From Bacillus sp. FJAT-27445 (GTDB lineage Bacteria; Bacillota; Bacilli; Bacillales; Cytobacillaceae), in contig NZ_LMTI01000001.1 in NCBI RefSeq assembly GCF_001510665.1, forward strand, positions 395,762 through 459,761: a stretch of DNA of 64,000 nt, read 5' to 3'. Both the position numbers and the translations under genes were made by a program. Of this stretch, positions 49,540-58,314 are shown piece by piece. Under the pieces are notes generated by a model that was given only the letters and a program-made list of their open reading frames with translations, was not told where the DNA came from and searched no databases. The first letter of the stretch is position 1, and the number at the start of each line of letters is the position of its first letter.

Positions 49540-49567
49540 CTCCTCAAATAAAAACTTCAATTTCCCA

Positions 49568-51019
49568 TCAACCCAATGCCCAAACCGATACGCCGCCACC
49601 GGTGACAGGGAAGGTCGCCCAGCCATCTTCTTCGATATACACTTTATCCTCGCGGTTGCCGGTGATGTCCTTCCAGGTTTGGCCAGCCCGTTCTTCACCA
49701 ACGAACATCCGCTTTTCACCATGGTCGCCGTTTGAGATGACAACCGCGCATCCAGAATTTTCGTGTTCTGGCAAGCCTCGGCGTACCCAGCCAATCGTAT
49801 TCGGATGGTCAAAATAGTCGATCTGCTCGCCATACGCCAGTTTTTTCCTCGCATAAAGCAGCGGGTCAAGGGCGGCTTTCTTCCCCTTGGCAGGCTCTGG
49901 TCCGTTAATTCCGAAATAGTCGCCAAAAAAGACGCAAGGGTAGCCAGCTCCACGTAACAAAATCAATGCATAGGCGCTTTGCTTGAACCAGTCATCGACC
50001 CAGGATTCAAGCGATTCATGCGGCTGGGAGTCATGGTTGTCGACAAAGGTGACCGCGTTTCGCCTATGTGACTGGACCAGCGTGTCATCAAAAATAGTAG
50101 TCAAATCGAAATCCCTGCCTGCTTTGGAAGCATGATGCAGCTTGTAGTGGAGGGGAACATCGAACAAAGCGATATTAAAATCGACAATATCTAAATAGGC
50201 CCGGCATTTATCGAGATCGGACTTCCAGAACTCGCCGACAAAAAAGAATTCTTCGCCGCGGTGGTCCATCATCGTATGTACGAACTCATTGATGAATTTA
50301 TGGTTAATATGCTTGATGGCATCTAGGCGATAGCCATCGCAGTTCGTTGTGTCGGCAAGCCATTTGCCCCAGCTGATCATCTCGTCCTTCACATCGGGAT
50401 GGTCGTAGTCATAATTCGCAAACATGAGGTAGTCATAATTGCCGAACTCGTCATCAACATGGTCACTCCACGATTTATGTTCACCGAGAATTCGGAAAAC
50501 CCCATTTTTCCCGGTCCGTACATCATGATCGGTGCCGTTAAAATGATTGTAGTTCCATTTGAACGGGGAATACGTATCGCCGCGGCCGGCAAAATTGAAT
50601 TTTGTCCAGGCTTCGATTTCAAAAGGCTTTGAAATATCTTCCGTCCGGTCCATTTCGTCTACCTGGACCACCTTGAATGTTTCCGTTTCGTCCGCACCCG
50701 CTTTATGGTTCATTACTACATCCAGATAGACTTGGATACCATTTTCATGGCATGCCTGGATGGCCTCTTGCAGTTCGTCCTTCGTCCCGTATTTTGTCCG
50801 CACGCTGTTTTTTTGTTCAAATTCACCGAGGTCGTACAGGTCATACGGAGCATAGCCAACATCATCCGGTGAAATAGCCTTGGTGACCGGGGGTAGCCAA
50901 AGGGAATCAATCCCAATTCGTTTAAGCTCGGGGGCCAGCTCCTTCAGTCGGTTCCAGTGGTTTCCATCAGCAGTTAAATGCCATTCAAAAAACTGCATCA
51001 TCGTTTTGTTTTCAACCAT
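49568..51019 (-). CDS. Cytoplasmic alpha-amylase, GH13
   Basis: This 483-aa glycoside hydrolase is a GH13_5-type alpha-amylase similar in plan to bacterial liquefying amylases but without a signal peptide, so it probably acts on intracellular glycogen or maltodextrins. Catalytic residues are in DGYRLDAIKH (nucleophile Asp), FVGEFWK (acid Glu) and TFVDNHDSQ (Asp). The DVVMNHKAG region is the first conserved GH13 block. The start ATG has GAAAGGATAGG upstream. It is a single-gene unit. Confidence 0.94.
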   Translation of the reverse strand: MVENKTMMQFFEWHLTADGNHWNRLKELAPELKRIGIDSLWLPPVTKAISPDDVGYAPYDLYDLGEFEQKNSVRTKYGTKDELQEAIQACHENGIQVYLDVVMNHKAGADETETFKVVQVDEMDRTEDISKPFEIEAWTKFNFAGRGDTYSPFKWNYNHFNGTDHDVRTGKNGVFRILGEHKSWSDHVDDEFGNYDYLMFANYDYDHPDVKDEMISWGKWLADTTNCDGYRLDAIKHINHKFINEFVHTMMDHRGEEFFFVGEFWKSDLDKCRAYLDIVDFNIALFDVPLHYKLHHASKAGRDFDLTTIFDDTLVQSHRRNAVTFVDNHDSQPHESLESWVDDWFKQSAYALILLRGAGYPCVFFGDYFGINGPEPAKGKKAALDPLLYARKKLAYGEQIDYFDHPNTIGWVRRGLPEHENSGCAVVISNGDHGEKRMFVGEERAGQTWKDITGNREDKVYIEEDGWATFPVTGGGVSVWALG

Positions 51020-51196
51020 TCAACCTATCCTTTCTGAAAAAAAGTGCCGCCATTCTGGCTGAATATACATTTACCCTCTTGAGCGCTCACTTAATCACAA
51101 AGCAAATGACTTAGAGAATGTTTGTGTTGCTGCAATAAAGGGTTTTAGTAAATTGAGGTTAAAAAACAATGGATTTGATACATAAGGAGGATGTTC

Positions 51197-52075
51197 ATGG
51201 AAAGAGAAGTAGAATTGGTCATTGATGCGAAAGCAACCCTTGGCGAAGGCCCCTGCTGGGATCAAAAGGCGGGAGTTTTGTATTGGGTCGACATTGAAGG
51301 CGAGAAGGTTCATATTTATAATCCCGCAAGCGGGGAGGACAGAGAACTAAACATTGGCCAGATGGTGGGCGCGATAGTCCCGAGGAAAAAAGGAGGGGCG
51401 GTTGTCGCTCTTGAATCAGGCTTCCACTTTTTGAACCTGGAAACAGGAGGTATGGAGCCGATTGGTGATCCGGAAGCTGAAATCGAATCAAACCGGTTTA
51501 ACGATGGAAAATGCGACCCATCAGGACGTTTCTGGGCTGGTACGATGTCTCTAAATGGCGAGGAAGAACAGGGTGCGCTTTACTGTCTCGAAACGGACCT
51601 TTCTTTTAAAAAGAAGCTTGGTGGTCTCGGTATTTCAAACGGGCTCGCCTGGTCCCCGAACAAAAAGCATTTGTATTTCATCGATACGCCAACCGGGAAG
51701 GTCGTCCGCTATAACTACGAGCTGGAGACAGGCGAAATTACCGAGCCAAAAGATGTCGTTGCAATGCCGGAGGGGGAAGGGCATCCGGACGGAATGACCA
51801 TCGACAAGGAAGGGTGTCTTTGGATTGCGCATTGGGGCGGAGGAAGGGTAAGCCGGTGGAATCCGGCTAGTGGTGAAAAGATGGAGGAAATCCAAGTGCC
51901 TGCCGTAAATGTAACTTCTTGTGCCTTTGGAGGAACAGACCTTAATGAATTGTACATTACAACTGCCCGTAACGGCATGAATGACGAAGAACTGGAACTT
52001 TACCCTCATGCGGGTGGTGTTTTCAAAGTCAAACCCGGGGTCAAAGGGATGCCGGCATATGAATTTAGCGGTTAA
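51197..52075 (+). CDS. yvrE: SMP-30/gluconolactonase family protein (YvrE-like)
   Basis: This 292-aa six-bladed propeller belongs to the SMP-30/regucalcin family and equals B. subtilis YvrE in length. Signature segments are ATLGEGPCWD near the start, SNRFNDGKCDPSGRFWAG, and PDGMTIDKEGCLWIAHWGG. Members are calcium- or zinc-dependent lactonases of aldonolactones. ATG 51197 follows AAGGAGG by 7 nt; ATG 51191 abuts that site. It is divergent from the amylase, hinting at carbohydrate use, which is inference. Confidence 0.92.
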   Translation: MEREVELVIDAKATLGEGPCWDQKAGVLYWVDIEGEKVHIYNPASGEDRELNIGQMVGAIVPRKKGGAVVALESGFHFLNLETGGMEPIGDPEAEIESNRFNDGKCDPSGRFWAGTMSLNGEEEQGALYCLETDLSFKKKLGGLGISNGLAWSPNKKHLYFIDTPTGKVVRYNYELETGEITEPKDVVAMPEGEGHPDGMTIDKEGCLWIAHWGGGRVSRWNPASGEKMEEIQVPAVNVTSCAFGGTDLNELYITTARNGMNDEELELYPHAGGVFKVKPGVKGMPAYEFSG

Positions 52076-52189
52076 CTGGCTAATCAGCTTTTGATAAAAC
52101 TGGCTGCTTGACTGAATCATTCTCCTCTTTTGTTTAGATTTGCTTTATTGAGGTAAAGGAATAATAAAAGCCAAATCCAAAAAGGAGAA

Positions 52190-52720
52190 ATGTCTATGCC
52201 TGCATGGGTTCTTGGTACACTTGGCGGAGTTTTACTCTTATTCATCATAATCGAAGAGGCTGGACAATACATTTGGAAGCGGTATGTGGAGGAAGAACCG
52301 GTAAAGACGCGACGAAGCCGAATCCGATCTCCGTGGAAGGAAAAATCAGCTGTTTTGCTTCAAAGGATCGTCTCCCTAGGGGCTATGGCGGTTGGAAAAT
52401 TCCAAAGACAGCCTGTATGGAAGAAGGTAGCGTTTTTTGCAAAAAGGAGCTCTCGTTCCGTTTCCCTGGGAATAAGGCCTATGGTCAATAAGGCAACTGC
52501 TTTCTGTAAGGGAGTTGTTTTGCGTGGACAAGCCATTTTTGGAAAAGCAAAGATATCAGAAAGATTTTCAAAGATGAAAGCATTGTGTAAAAGATTCATT
52601 GGCATTATGGAAGCGGGTTTGAAGAACATCATTCTCCTTTTGGCGAGAGCAGTAAAGCTGTGTATAGCCGGAGCGGCCTCAATTTTACGAAAATATCGGA
52701 AGAGCTCCTCGCATTCTTAA
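52190..52720 (+). CDS. Very basic membrane-anchored protein, 176 aa
   Basis: This protein is not recognised. One N-terminal helix (residues 5-24) is followed by a strongly Lys/Arg-rich body with repeated amphipathic hydrophobic stretches, such as AFFAKRSSRSV and CKRFIGIMEAGLKN. Its estimated charge is highly positive. It could bind DNA, wall polymer or other anionic surfaces. AAGGAG precedes ATG 52190. Proximity to coat protein and Tgl, which needs Lys acceptors, invites a spore-surface hypothesis, unproven. Confidence 0.72.
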   Translation: MSMPAWVLGTLGGVLLLFIIIEEAGQYIWKRYVEEEPVKTRRSRIRSPWKEKSAVLLQRIVSLGAMAVGKFQRQPVWKKVAFFAKRSSRSVSLGIRPMVNKATAFCKGVVLRGQAIFGKAKISERFSKMKALCKRFIGIMEAGLKNIILLLARAVKLCIAGAASILRKYRKSSSHS

Positions 52721-52742
52721 AATGTCCTGAATAAAGAATACA

Positions 52743-52780
52743 AAATGACGTATGAAATTGCATACGTCATTTTCTTTTTC
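52743..52780 (+). terminator. Terminator after the basic protein
   Basis: AAATGACGTATG pairs perfectly with CATACGTCATTT, then TCTTTTT. Confidence 0.87.
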
Positions 52781-52898
52781 AGCTATAAAACGCTTTAGTA
52801 TTCATGGTCTTAAAAAACAAAATGGGCATTTATCCATTCATCCTTAAAAATGGACACATACAATGAAGCGTACAAATAAAATTTGAGGAGAGAAAGCG

Positions 52899-53180
52899 AT
52901 GGAAAATATGCCATTTGCAGGACCAAATATAGCCCCGAATCAATCATTTATGGGCGCGAACATGGGACCGAATCAGCCGTTTATGGGCGCGAACATGGGG
53001 CCGAATCAACCATTCCCTGGCCCAAATGTTATGCCGATGCCCAATATGCCCATGGTAAGCCCACAAATGTACCCGCAGCATTATCCAATTTATAACCCAT
53101 GCTGCATGCCTATCCATAATCCATGCTGCTATCCAATGTATGACCCATGTTGTTTCCCAGTCTTTAATCCTTGTTGCTAA
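52899..53180 (+). CDS. Cys/Pro-rich spore-coat-like repeat protein
   Basis: This 93-aa protein is built of repeats. The first half has three copies of a PNQPFMGANMG-type unit of 11 residues. The second half has four units ending in NPCC or DPCC, rich in Tyr, Pro and Met. This low-complexity, Cys-pair composition is typical of spore coat or crust proteins, although no named family is recognised. GGAGAGAAAGCG precedes the ATG. The convergent neighbour is the spore-coat cross-linking enzyme Tgl, which supports the assignment. Confidence 0.78.
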   Translation: MENMPFAGPNIAPNQSFMGANMGPNQPFMGANMGPNQPFPGPNVMPMPNMPMVSPQMYPQHYPIYNPCCMPIHNPCCYPMYDPCCFPVFNPCC

Positions 53181-53191
53181 CCGGCTTAATT

Positions 53192-53222
53192 AATCCACCG
53201 GAGATTAAATCTACGGTGGATT
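53192..53222. terminator. Bidirectional terminator between coat protein and tgl
   Basis: AATCCACCG pairs with CGGTGGATT; both sides continue as TAAT/ATTA. Confidence 0.75.
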
Positions 53223-53238
53223 ATTCATTAGGTTGATT

Positions 53239-54081
53239 TTAACCTATATACAATTTTGAGCCGATTTCTGAAATAATGAGATTTGAGTGAAGCTGATCGG
53301 ATGTTTCACGTAGTCTATTAACCTTGAATTGACTTAAATATTGAAAATTCACCTGAGTAATGAAAGACATTAAATAGGCCGACTGGCTAAAATTTCTCTT
53401 CCTTTTTGTGTTTAAAAAATCAATGATTAATTTTCCATTTACTATGCCGATTCCATGTGCAAAGTAGAGATCGTGGTCCAATACAATCCCGTTTTCACCT
53501 TGCCAGTGTGGAGTGGAAGGATCGAAGTCAGGATTTTTAAAATAAACACAATCTCCCGGTAAAAATTCTGTCCCATCGTAAATGCGAAGATTTAGATCCT
53601 CGTCATACTTCCAATCGAATAGGATAAGCCCAGAAAAAAGGCGGTTAAACGCAGCTTTTTCAATCGATTCGAAAACAGCCTTATAAAAAATAATCACCAT
53701 GGCTGTAGCACATTCAAAAGCATACAATTTTCCGTTAATAAAGATATCCTTAATGGCAGTTTGCGGTAAAACATTTTCTTTGAGGACAAAGGCGCCTTTT
53801 TCAGTCAGCCTCCAGTATTTTTCATTGCATCTGGAGGTGGTAAAGGTCGCGAAATCAGCCCCGCTTTTATTCAACAAAACCGCAGCACGGACAATTTGAA
53901 GCCTCATCATCAGTTCAAATTCAAGCTCTCCGATGGTCCCATATTCATAGACCTTATTGGATTTCGCCATCAACTTCATAATTTTAAGTTTTTGTTTTGA
54001 TGGTATCTCTGTGTAGAGTTGGTCAAGATCTATTAGTTTCTGATGTATTTTAATCACTTCAATCCTCTCTTCCGAAAACAT
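53239..54081 (-). CDS. tgl: Protein-glutamine gamma-glutamyltransferase, spore coat
   Basis: This 280-aa bacterial transglutaminase forms epsilon-(gamma-glutamyl)lysine bonds in the spore coat (GerQ and others in B. subtilis). The catalytic Cys is C124 in FECATAMVIIFYKA, and the WQGENGIVLDHDLYFAHGIG segment matches B. subtilis Tgl. It is about 35 residues longer than the 245-aa B. subtilis enzyme, mainly at both ends. It should be expressed in the mother cell late in sporulation. It is convergent with the Cys-rich coat-like gene. Confidence 0.93.
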   Translation of the reverse strand: MFSEERIEVIKIHQKLIDLDQLYTEIPSKQKLKIMKLMAKSNKVYEYGTIGELEFELMMRLQIVRAAVLLNKSGADFATFTTSRCNEKYWRLTEKGAFVLKENVLPQTAIKDIFINGKLYAFECATAMVIIFYKAVFESIEKAAFNRLFSGLILFDWKYDEDLNLRIYDGTEFLPGDCVYFKNPDFDPSTPHWQGENGIVLDHDLYFAHGIGIVNGKLIIDFLNTKRKRNFSQSAYLMSFITQVNFQYLSQFKVNRLRETSDQLHSNLIISEIGSKLYIG

Positions 54082-54189
54082 ACTTTTTTATTTGGATAGT
54101 TACTAATATGTGAATTTTACCGGGGAGATGTCGAAATGAATGAAAATAATCGGTGAGATCAGGCAAGGGAACTGAAAGCAATAAAAAAA

Positions 54190-54213
54190 GAAGGGATTTT
54201 TTAAAATCCCTTC
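54190..54213 (-). terminator. Terminator of the PBP gene
   Basis: GAAGGGATTTT pairs with AAAATCCCTTC; TTTTTTTAT follows on the minus strand. Confidence 0.85.
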
Positions 54214-54237
54214 CTGAACGAGAATGGCTTGCCAATT

Positions 54238-56328
54238 TTACCTATTCTTCAATTCCTGAACCTTATCAGCGAGCCTGCCAAGCCCGTCAAGCATAGCGGA
54301 GACACCGTTATCGAGGACTTCCTTCCATTTCGGTGCTTCTTCTTTAATCGTTTCGGCGGCTTTGCCGACTTCTTTCCTAAGCTTCTCGGTTTGGGCCAAG
54401 AGTTCCTCTTTCGAAATGAAAGACTCGGGTTCCTCGCCTGCGGTTGCAATACCAAACGAATCTTCCTTTAAGAAAGGTTTTGCCTCCTGCATGATGGCCC
54501 TGAAAATAGGAGTTGCTCCCTGGGATGATGTTGTTGTCAAGTAATGCTCCCGGTCGGTCCTGTCGTAACCGAGCCAAATCGCTCCGGCGACTTCAGGCGT
54601 ATAGCCTGCGAACCATTGATCCTTGGTCCCATTGATATCCTCATAAGGAAGCTGGGTTGAACCTGTTTTACCGGCAATATCAAGCCCGGGGACCCTGGCA
54701 GCTCTTCCAGTGCCATTTTCCACAACGCCAAGCAGCATGGAGGTAATCTCCCTTGCAACGCGCTTAGATGTAGCTTTTTCGGTTTTCCCCTTATGGCTTG
54801 CGATTTCATTGCCAGTCGGGCCGACGATTCTGACGATAAAATGCGGATCATGCCGCTTGCCTTCGTTTGCAAATGCGGAATACGCAGATGCAAGCTGAAG
54901 AGGGGAGATGCCATTGTGCATCCCGCCGAGAGCCAGGGCAAGATTCCGGTCTTCCTTCTGGATTGGAATTCCGAATCGTTCCGCGGCATCCGCGCCTTTG
55001 CTAACACCGATTTCATTCAAAAGCCAAACAGTCGGCACGTTGATGGATTGCTCTGCTGCCTTATACATCGGTACTTTGCCGGCATATCTTTTCGTTGCGT
55101 TTTGCGGTTTGTACTCACCGAATGACGTTGGTTCGTCAAGGAGCTCGGATTCCGGTGTATATCCTTCTTCGAGGGCCGGGGTATAGACTGCTATTGGCTT
55201 CATCGTTGAACCAGGCTGAGCTTTCAGCTGGGTGGCCCGGTTGAAGCCCCGAAAAACATACTCGCCCCGCCCGCCGATTACAGCCATTACCCCGCCTGTT
55301 TGCGGTGAAATGAGAACCGATCCGCTTTGAACAATTTCGCCTCCACGGCCGCGAGGGAAGAGCCAATCGCGCTGGTAAACCTTCTCCATTGCGGTCTGAA
55401 GGTCCGGATTCAGTTCAGTATAAATCCGGTAGCCTCTTGTTAAAATTTCATCCTGCGTCAGGCCGTAGGTTTTAATTGCTTCATTTATAACTGCGTCGAT
55501 ATAGTACGGGTATTTACGCTTAATTTTTGTCCCCTGGCCATCACTTAATGCGATTTCTTGTTTAATGGCCAGTTTGTATTCCTCTTCGGAAATTTTGTTC
55601 AGCTCGCGCATTTTTCCAAGGACAACATTTCTGCGCTTGAGTGCCTGGTCATAATGGTTGAACGGGTCATAGGCAGATGGGGCCTTAAGAAGTCCGGCTA
55701 GCATTGCGGCCTCGCTAATTGTAACGTCCTTTAAGTTCTTGTTGAAATACCGCTGCGATGCGGAGCCAATTCCCCATGCCCCGCTGCCAAAGTAGACCTG
55801 GTTCAGATACATTTCAAGGATTTCGTCCTTTTTATACGTATCCTCTAGCTTTGCGGCAAGGAACAGTTCCTCAGCTTTCCGCCTGTACGTTTGTTCAGGG
55901 GAAAGGAGCGCGTTTTTTGCCAGCTGCTGGGTAATGGTGCTGCCTCCCCCGGTAATCCTTCCGGCAAACAGGTTGCCAAAAAACGCACGGGCAATCCCTC
56001 TTATATCAAAACCGTTATGCTCGTAAAACCGTTCGTCCTCAATAGAAACGACTGCATTTTTCACAACGTCAGGCATATCCTCAACCTTGGTCCCGCCCAT
56101 TCGGTTGGCAGTCACTTCAGCCGCCTTGATGCCATCCCTGTCATAAATAACTGTCGACTGGCTGAGCCCTTCTTTGAGGGATTCCACATTGGCACGGCTC
56201 GCAAGCCAGGCAAAGAAAAGAATGGTCAGCAAAAATACAACCAATGCAATCAGCAGGATAATTTGCGTTAAATGCCGCTTTTTCCAAAAACGGCGTACTT
56301 TTTCCCAGTGAGGGTTCAATCTTTCCAT
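54238..56328 (-). CDS. Class A penicillin-binding protein (PbpF-like)
   Basis: This 696-aa bifunctional PBP has an N-terminal transmembrane helix (about 22-45), a GT51 glycosyltransferase domain (EDERFYEHNG and GGGSTITQQLAKN) and a transpeptidase domain with PGSTMKP (catalytic Ser), EQSINVP and KTGST. It polymerises and cross-links peptidoglycan outside the membrane. It resembles B. subtilis PbpF more than PbpG in the GT motif and length. The C-terminal 70 residues are a charged helical tail. A TTGACT/TATTCT promoter lies upstream on the minus strand. Confidence 0.94.
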   Translation of the reverse strand: MERLNPHWEKVRRFWKKRHLTQIILLIALVVFLLTILFFAWLASRANVESLKEGLSQSTVIYDRDGIKAAEVTANRMGGTKVEDMPDVVKNAVVSIEDERFYEHNGFDIRGIARAFFGNLFAGRITGGGSTITQQLAKNALLSPEQTYRRKAEELFLAAKLEDTYKKDEILEMYLNQVYFGSGAWGIGSASQRYFNKNLKDVTISEAAMLAGLLKAPSAYDPFNHYDQALKRRNVVLGKMRELNKISEEEYKLAIKQEIALSDGQGTKIKRKYPYYIDAVINEAIKTYGLTQDEILTRGYRIYTELNPDLQTAMEKVYQRDWLFPRGRGGEIVQSGSVLISPQTGGVMAVIGGRGEYVFRGFNRATQLKAQPGSTMKPIAVYTPALEEGYTPESELLDEPTSFGEYKPQNATKRYAGKVPMYKAAEQSINVPTVWLLNEIGVSKGADAAERFGIPIQKEDRNLALALGGMHNGISPLQLASAYSAFANEGKRHDPHFIVRIVGPTGNEIASHKGKTEKATSKRVAREITSMLLGVVENGTGRAARVPGLDIAGKTGSTQLPYEDINGTKDQWFAGYTPEVAGAIWLGYDRTDREHYLTTTSSQGATPIFRAIMQEAKPFLKEDSFGIATAGEEPESFISKEELLAQTEKLRKEVGKAAETIKEEAPKWKEVLDNGVSAMLDGLGRLADKVQELKNR

Positions 56329-56365
56329 AAGAAATCTACCTTCAATCGATTTAGCTTATAGCAGA

Positions 56366-56393
56366 AGAATACCAAAAGAGCGGATAAAGTCAA
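56366..56393 (-). promoter_or_regulatory. Candidate promoter of the PBP gene
   Basis: On the minus strand TTGACT (56393-56388) and TATTCT (56371-56366) are 16 bp apart, a sigma-A-type match. Confidence 0.5.
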
Positions 56394-56680
56394 AATGAAT
56401 ATGTACCAATCGAGGGGGATTTAGGCAGTTTGAGCAGTAAGAGAGGTTCGCTGGGATGACAGAAATGTAGGTTTCGTGGAACGACAGCAATTAAAACTGT
56501 AGTTAGGCTCAATATTTAAAAAGAATAGCAAAAATTAACCGATTTGCAGCGTTTTTTACCCCAATATGCACATTTACACCGTTTTTTTGGGGTTACAGAG
56601 GGACGGACGAGTAAGGTACGGCAATTATAATTTGTAAGTGGTGTTTTTTCGGTGGGCGGCGGATGGGCAGCCAGGTACTT
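56394..56680. other. Intergenic region upstream of the PBP gene
   Basis: No gene is seen. ACCCCAA at about 56558 and TTGGGGT at about 56588 form a long-loop inverted repeat. Confidence 0.4.
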
Positions 56681-56688
56681 TTTTAGAT

Positions 56689-56812
56689 TTATCCGTAACT
56701 TTTGCGAATATATCCGTAACTTTTAATCGGATATCCAGGAATTTTAATTTTTATCCAGGATTTTCACACGGATATCCAGAACTGTCAAATTTCGGACGCG
56801 ATTTACACCACT
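56689..56812. repeat. 21-bp phased array, ATATCC variant
   Basis: TTATCC or ATATCC words start at 56689, 56710, 56731, 56751 and 56772 (spacings 21, 21, 20, 21). The closing block reads AGAACTGTCAAATTTCGGAC, nearly identical to that of the next array. Confidence 0.8.
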
Positions 56813-56863
56813 AAAACGGTACAAAGCGTTTGGAGGGAGAGACAGATTTAAGCAGTTAACTAT

Positions 56864-56988
56864 ATATCGCCCACTTTTTAACGAATATCGAAAATTTTAG
56901 GTGGGATATCGAAAATTTTTTAGATATATCGAAAATTTCAAGGTGGATATCGAAAACTGTCAAATTTCGGACACAATTCACACCCACT
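56864..56988. repeat. 21-bp phased array, ATATCG variant
   Basis: ATATCG starts at 56864, 56885, 56906, 56926 and 56947 (spacings 21, 21, 20, 21). The first unit continues CCCACTTTTT, the others AAAATTT, and the last carries the AAAACTGTCAAATTTCGGAC closing block. Confidence 0.85.
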
Positions 56989-56992
56989 AAAA

Positions 56993-57100
56993 AATCACCC
57001 TCATGCGAGAAAGAGGGCCACACAAAAAAACAGCACCCTCACGTGAAAAAGAGGTTGCACATAAAAAAACAGCACCCTTCATTTAAAAGGGTGCTGCCTG
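56993..57100 (-). terminator. Terminator of ypzG with two decayed tandem copies
   Basis: The functional stem is CAGCACCCTT/AAGGGTGCTG at 57070-57099. Two weaker 39-bp copies precede it at 56993 and 57032 (CACCCTC...GAGGG with poly-A stretches), suggesting tandem duplication of a terminator. Confidence 0.6.
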
Positions 57101-57120
57101 TACGTTTCTCCTGCCAGCCA

Positions 57121-57273
57121 TCACCAGCGGTGCGCTTTCGCGTTGCTCCTCAGAATGATGTCTGTCTGTGACATTTTCGTTTGGCCGTTCAGCTGGGATT
57201 TGGTATGCTTACGGCTTTGAAAGGCTTGGTGAAAAAGACCTGAACGCGGATCGAGATAATCCTTGTAGCTCAT
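57121..57273 (-). CDS. ypzG: YpzG family small protein, 50 aa
   Basis: This 50-aa hydrophilic protein matches the YpzG family of Bacilli, with the opening MSYKDYLDPRS, the central KSQLNGQTKMSQT and the conserved ending SNAKAHRW. Family function is unknown. ATG 57273 has AGAGGTGATAA upstream; the longer frame is rejected. It lies about 97 bp downstream of the aldo/keto reductase in the same direction and ahead of a terminator, so they may share a transcript. Confidence 0.9.
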   Translation of the reverse strand: MSYKDYLDPRSGLFHQAFQSRKHTKSQLNGQTKMSQTDIILRSNAKAHRW

Positions 57274-57369
57274 TTTATCACCTCTATGCAGGATTTGGTG
57301 AAACGCTGGCATCACAAAGGTGCCATTCTTATCTTTTCTTGGAATCACTCAATTTAAACGGGCGTAAAT

Positions 57370-58314
57370 TTAACGCAGGATATCTTCGATGTGGGCAAGC
57401 ATTTCCGATGAAAGTTTGACGCCGCTTGCTTTGACGTTTTCCTCAACCTGTTCAGGACGGCTTGCGCCAATCAAAGCACTGGATACGCCTTCCTGGCGAA
57501 GAATCCATGCTAGGGCCAGCTGGGAAAGGCCCAAATCCAACTCTGCCGCAACCCCTTTAAGTTTTTCAACTTTATCAAGATTTTCATCTGTTAAAAGTCC
57601 GAAAAGGTTCGCATATCCTTCAACAGAGGCGCGGCTGCCGGCAGGGATTTCCTGTCCTTTTTGATATTTTCCGGTCAGGACACCCTGTGCGAGCGGAGAG
57701 AAGACAACCTGTCCGATTCCGTGCTTTTGGCTGACCGGCAGTACTTCATCCTCGATATAACGCTGCAGCATGCTGTATTTCGGCTGGTTGACGACAATCC
57801 GGTCGAGCAGCTTCCTGTCGGCAAGGTGAACGGCTTCGGTTATTTGCTCGGCTGTCCATTCGCTGACGCCGATGTAAAGAACCTTTCCTTGGCGGACGAG
57901 GTCATCCAGCGCGCGCAATGTTTCCTCCAATGGAGTTTCCGGGTCATACCGGTGGCAATAATAAAGGTCGACATAGTCGGTTCCAAGCCGTTTCAGACTG
58001 GCGTTCGCCTGCTCAATGATGTGCTTTCGTGACAGGCCTTTGTCATTCGGGCCTTCGCCCATTTTGCCAAACACCTTCGTTGCAAGCACATACGACTCAC
58101 GCGGGTATTTGCTCAACGCTTTGCCAACCACTTTTTCGGCTTCACCGCGAATGTAGACATTGGCGGTATCGAAAAAATTAACACCGAGTTCATAAGCCCG
58201 GTCAATCGAGGCTTCAGCGTTTTGTTCCTCAACATAACCCCCATATGTAAGCCAACTTCCTAAACTGATTTCGCTTACCTTCAACCCAGTTTTCCCCAAC
58301 CTGCGGTATTCCAT
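57370..58314 (-). CDS. Aldo/keto reductase, Kv-beta-like
   Basis: This 314-aa reductase belongs to the voltage-gated-channel-beta-like AKR group. NFFDTANVY holds Asp and Tyr, VLATKVFG the Lys, and YYCHRYDPETP the His of the catalytic tetrad. The SSALIGASRPEQVEEN segment binds NADPH. It reduces unknown carbonyl compounds. AAGGAGTGG upstream favours ATG 58314 over GTG 58323. It is unrelated in detail to the AKR5-type reductase at 48124. Confidence 0.93.
   Translation of the reverse strand: MEYRRLGKTGLKVSEISLGSWLTYGGYVEEQNAEASIDRAYELGVNFFDTANVYIRGEAEKVVGKALSKYPRESYVLATKVFGKMGEGPNDKGLSRKHIIEQANASLKRLGTDYVDLYYCHRYDPETPLEETLRALDDLVRQGKVLYIGVSEWTAEQITEAVHLADRKLLDRIVVNQPKYSMLQRYIEDEVLPVSQKHGIGQVVFSPLAQGVLTGKYQKGQEIPAGSRASVEGYANLFGLLTDENLDKVEKLKGVAAELDLGLSQLALAWILRQEGVSSALIGASRPEQVEENVKASGVKLSSEMLAHIEDILR

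Noticed and set aside
49568..51019. Secreted amylase
   Set aside because: The protein begins directly with the catalytic domain (MVENKTMMQFFEWH) and has no signal peptide.
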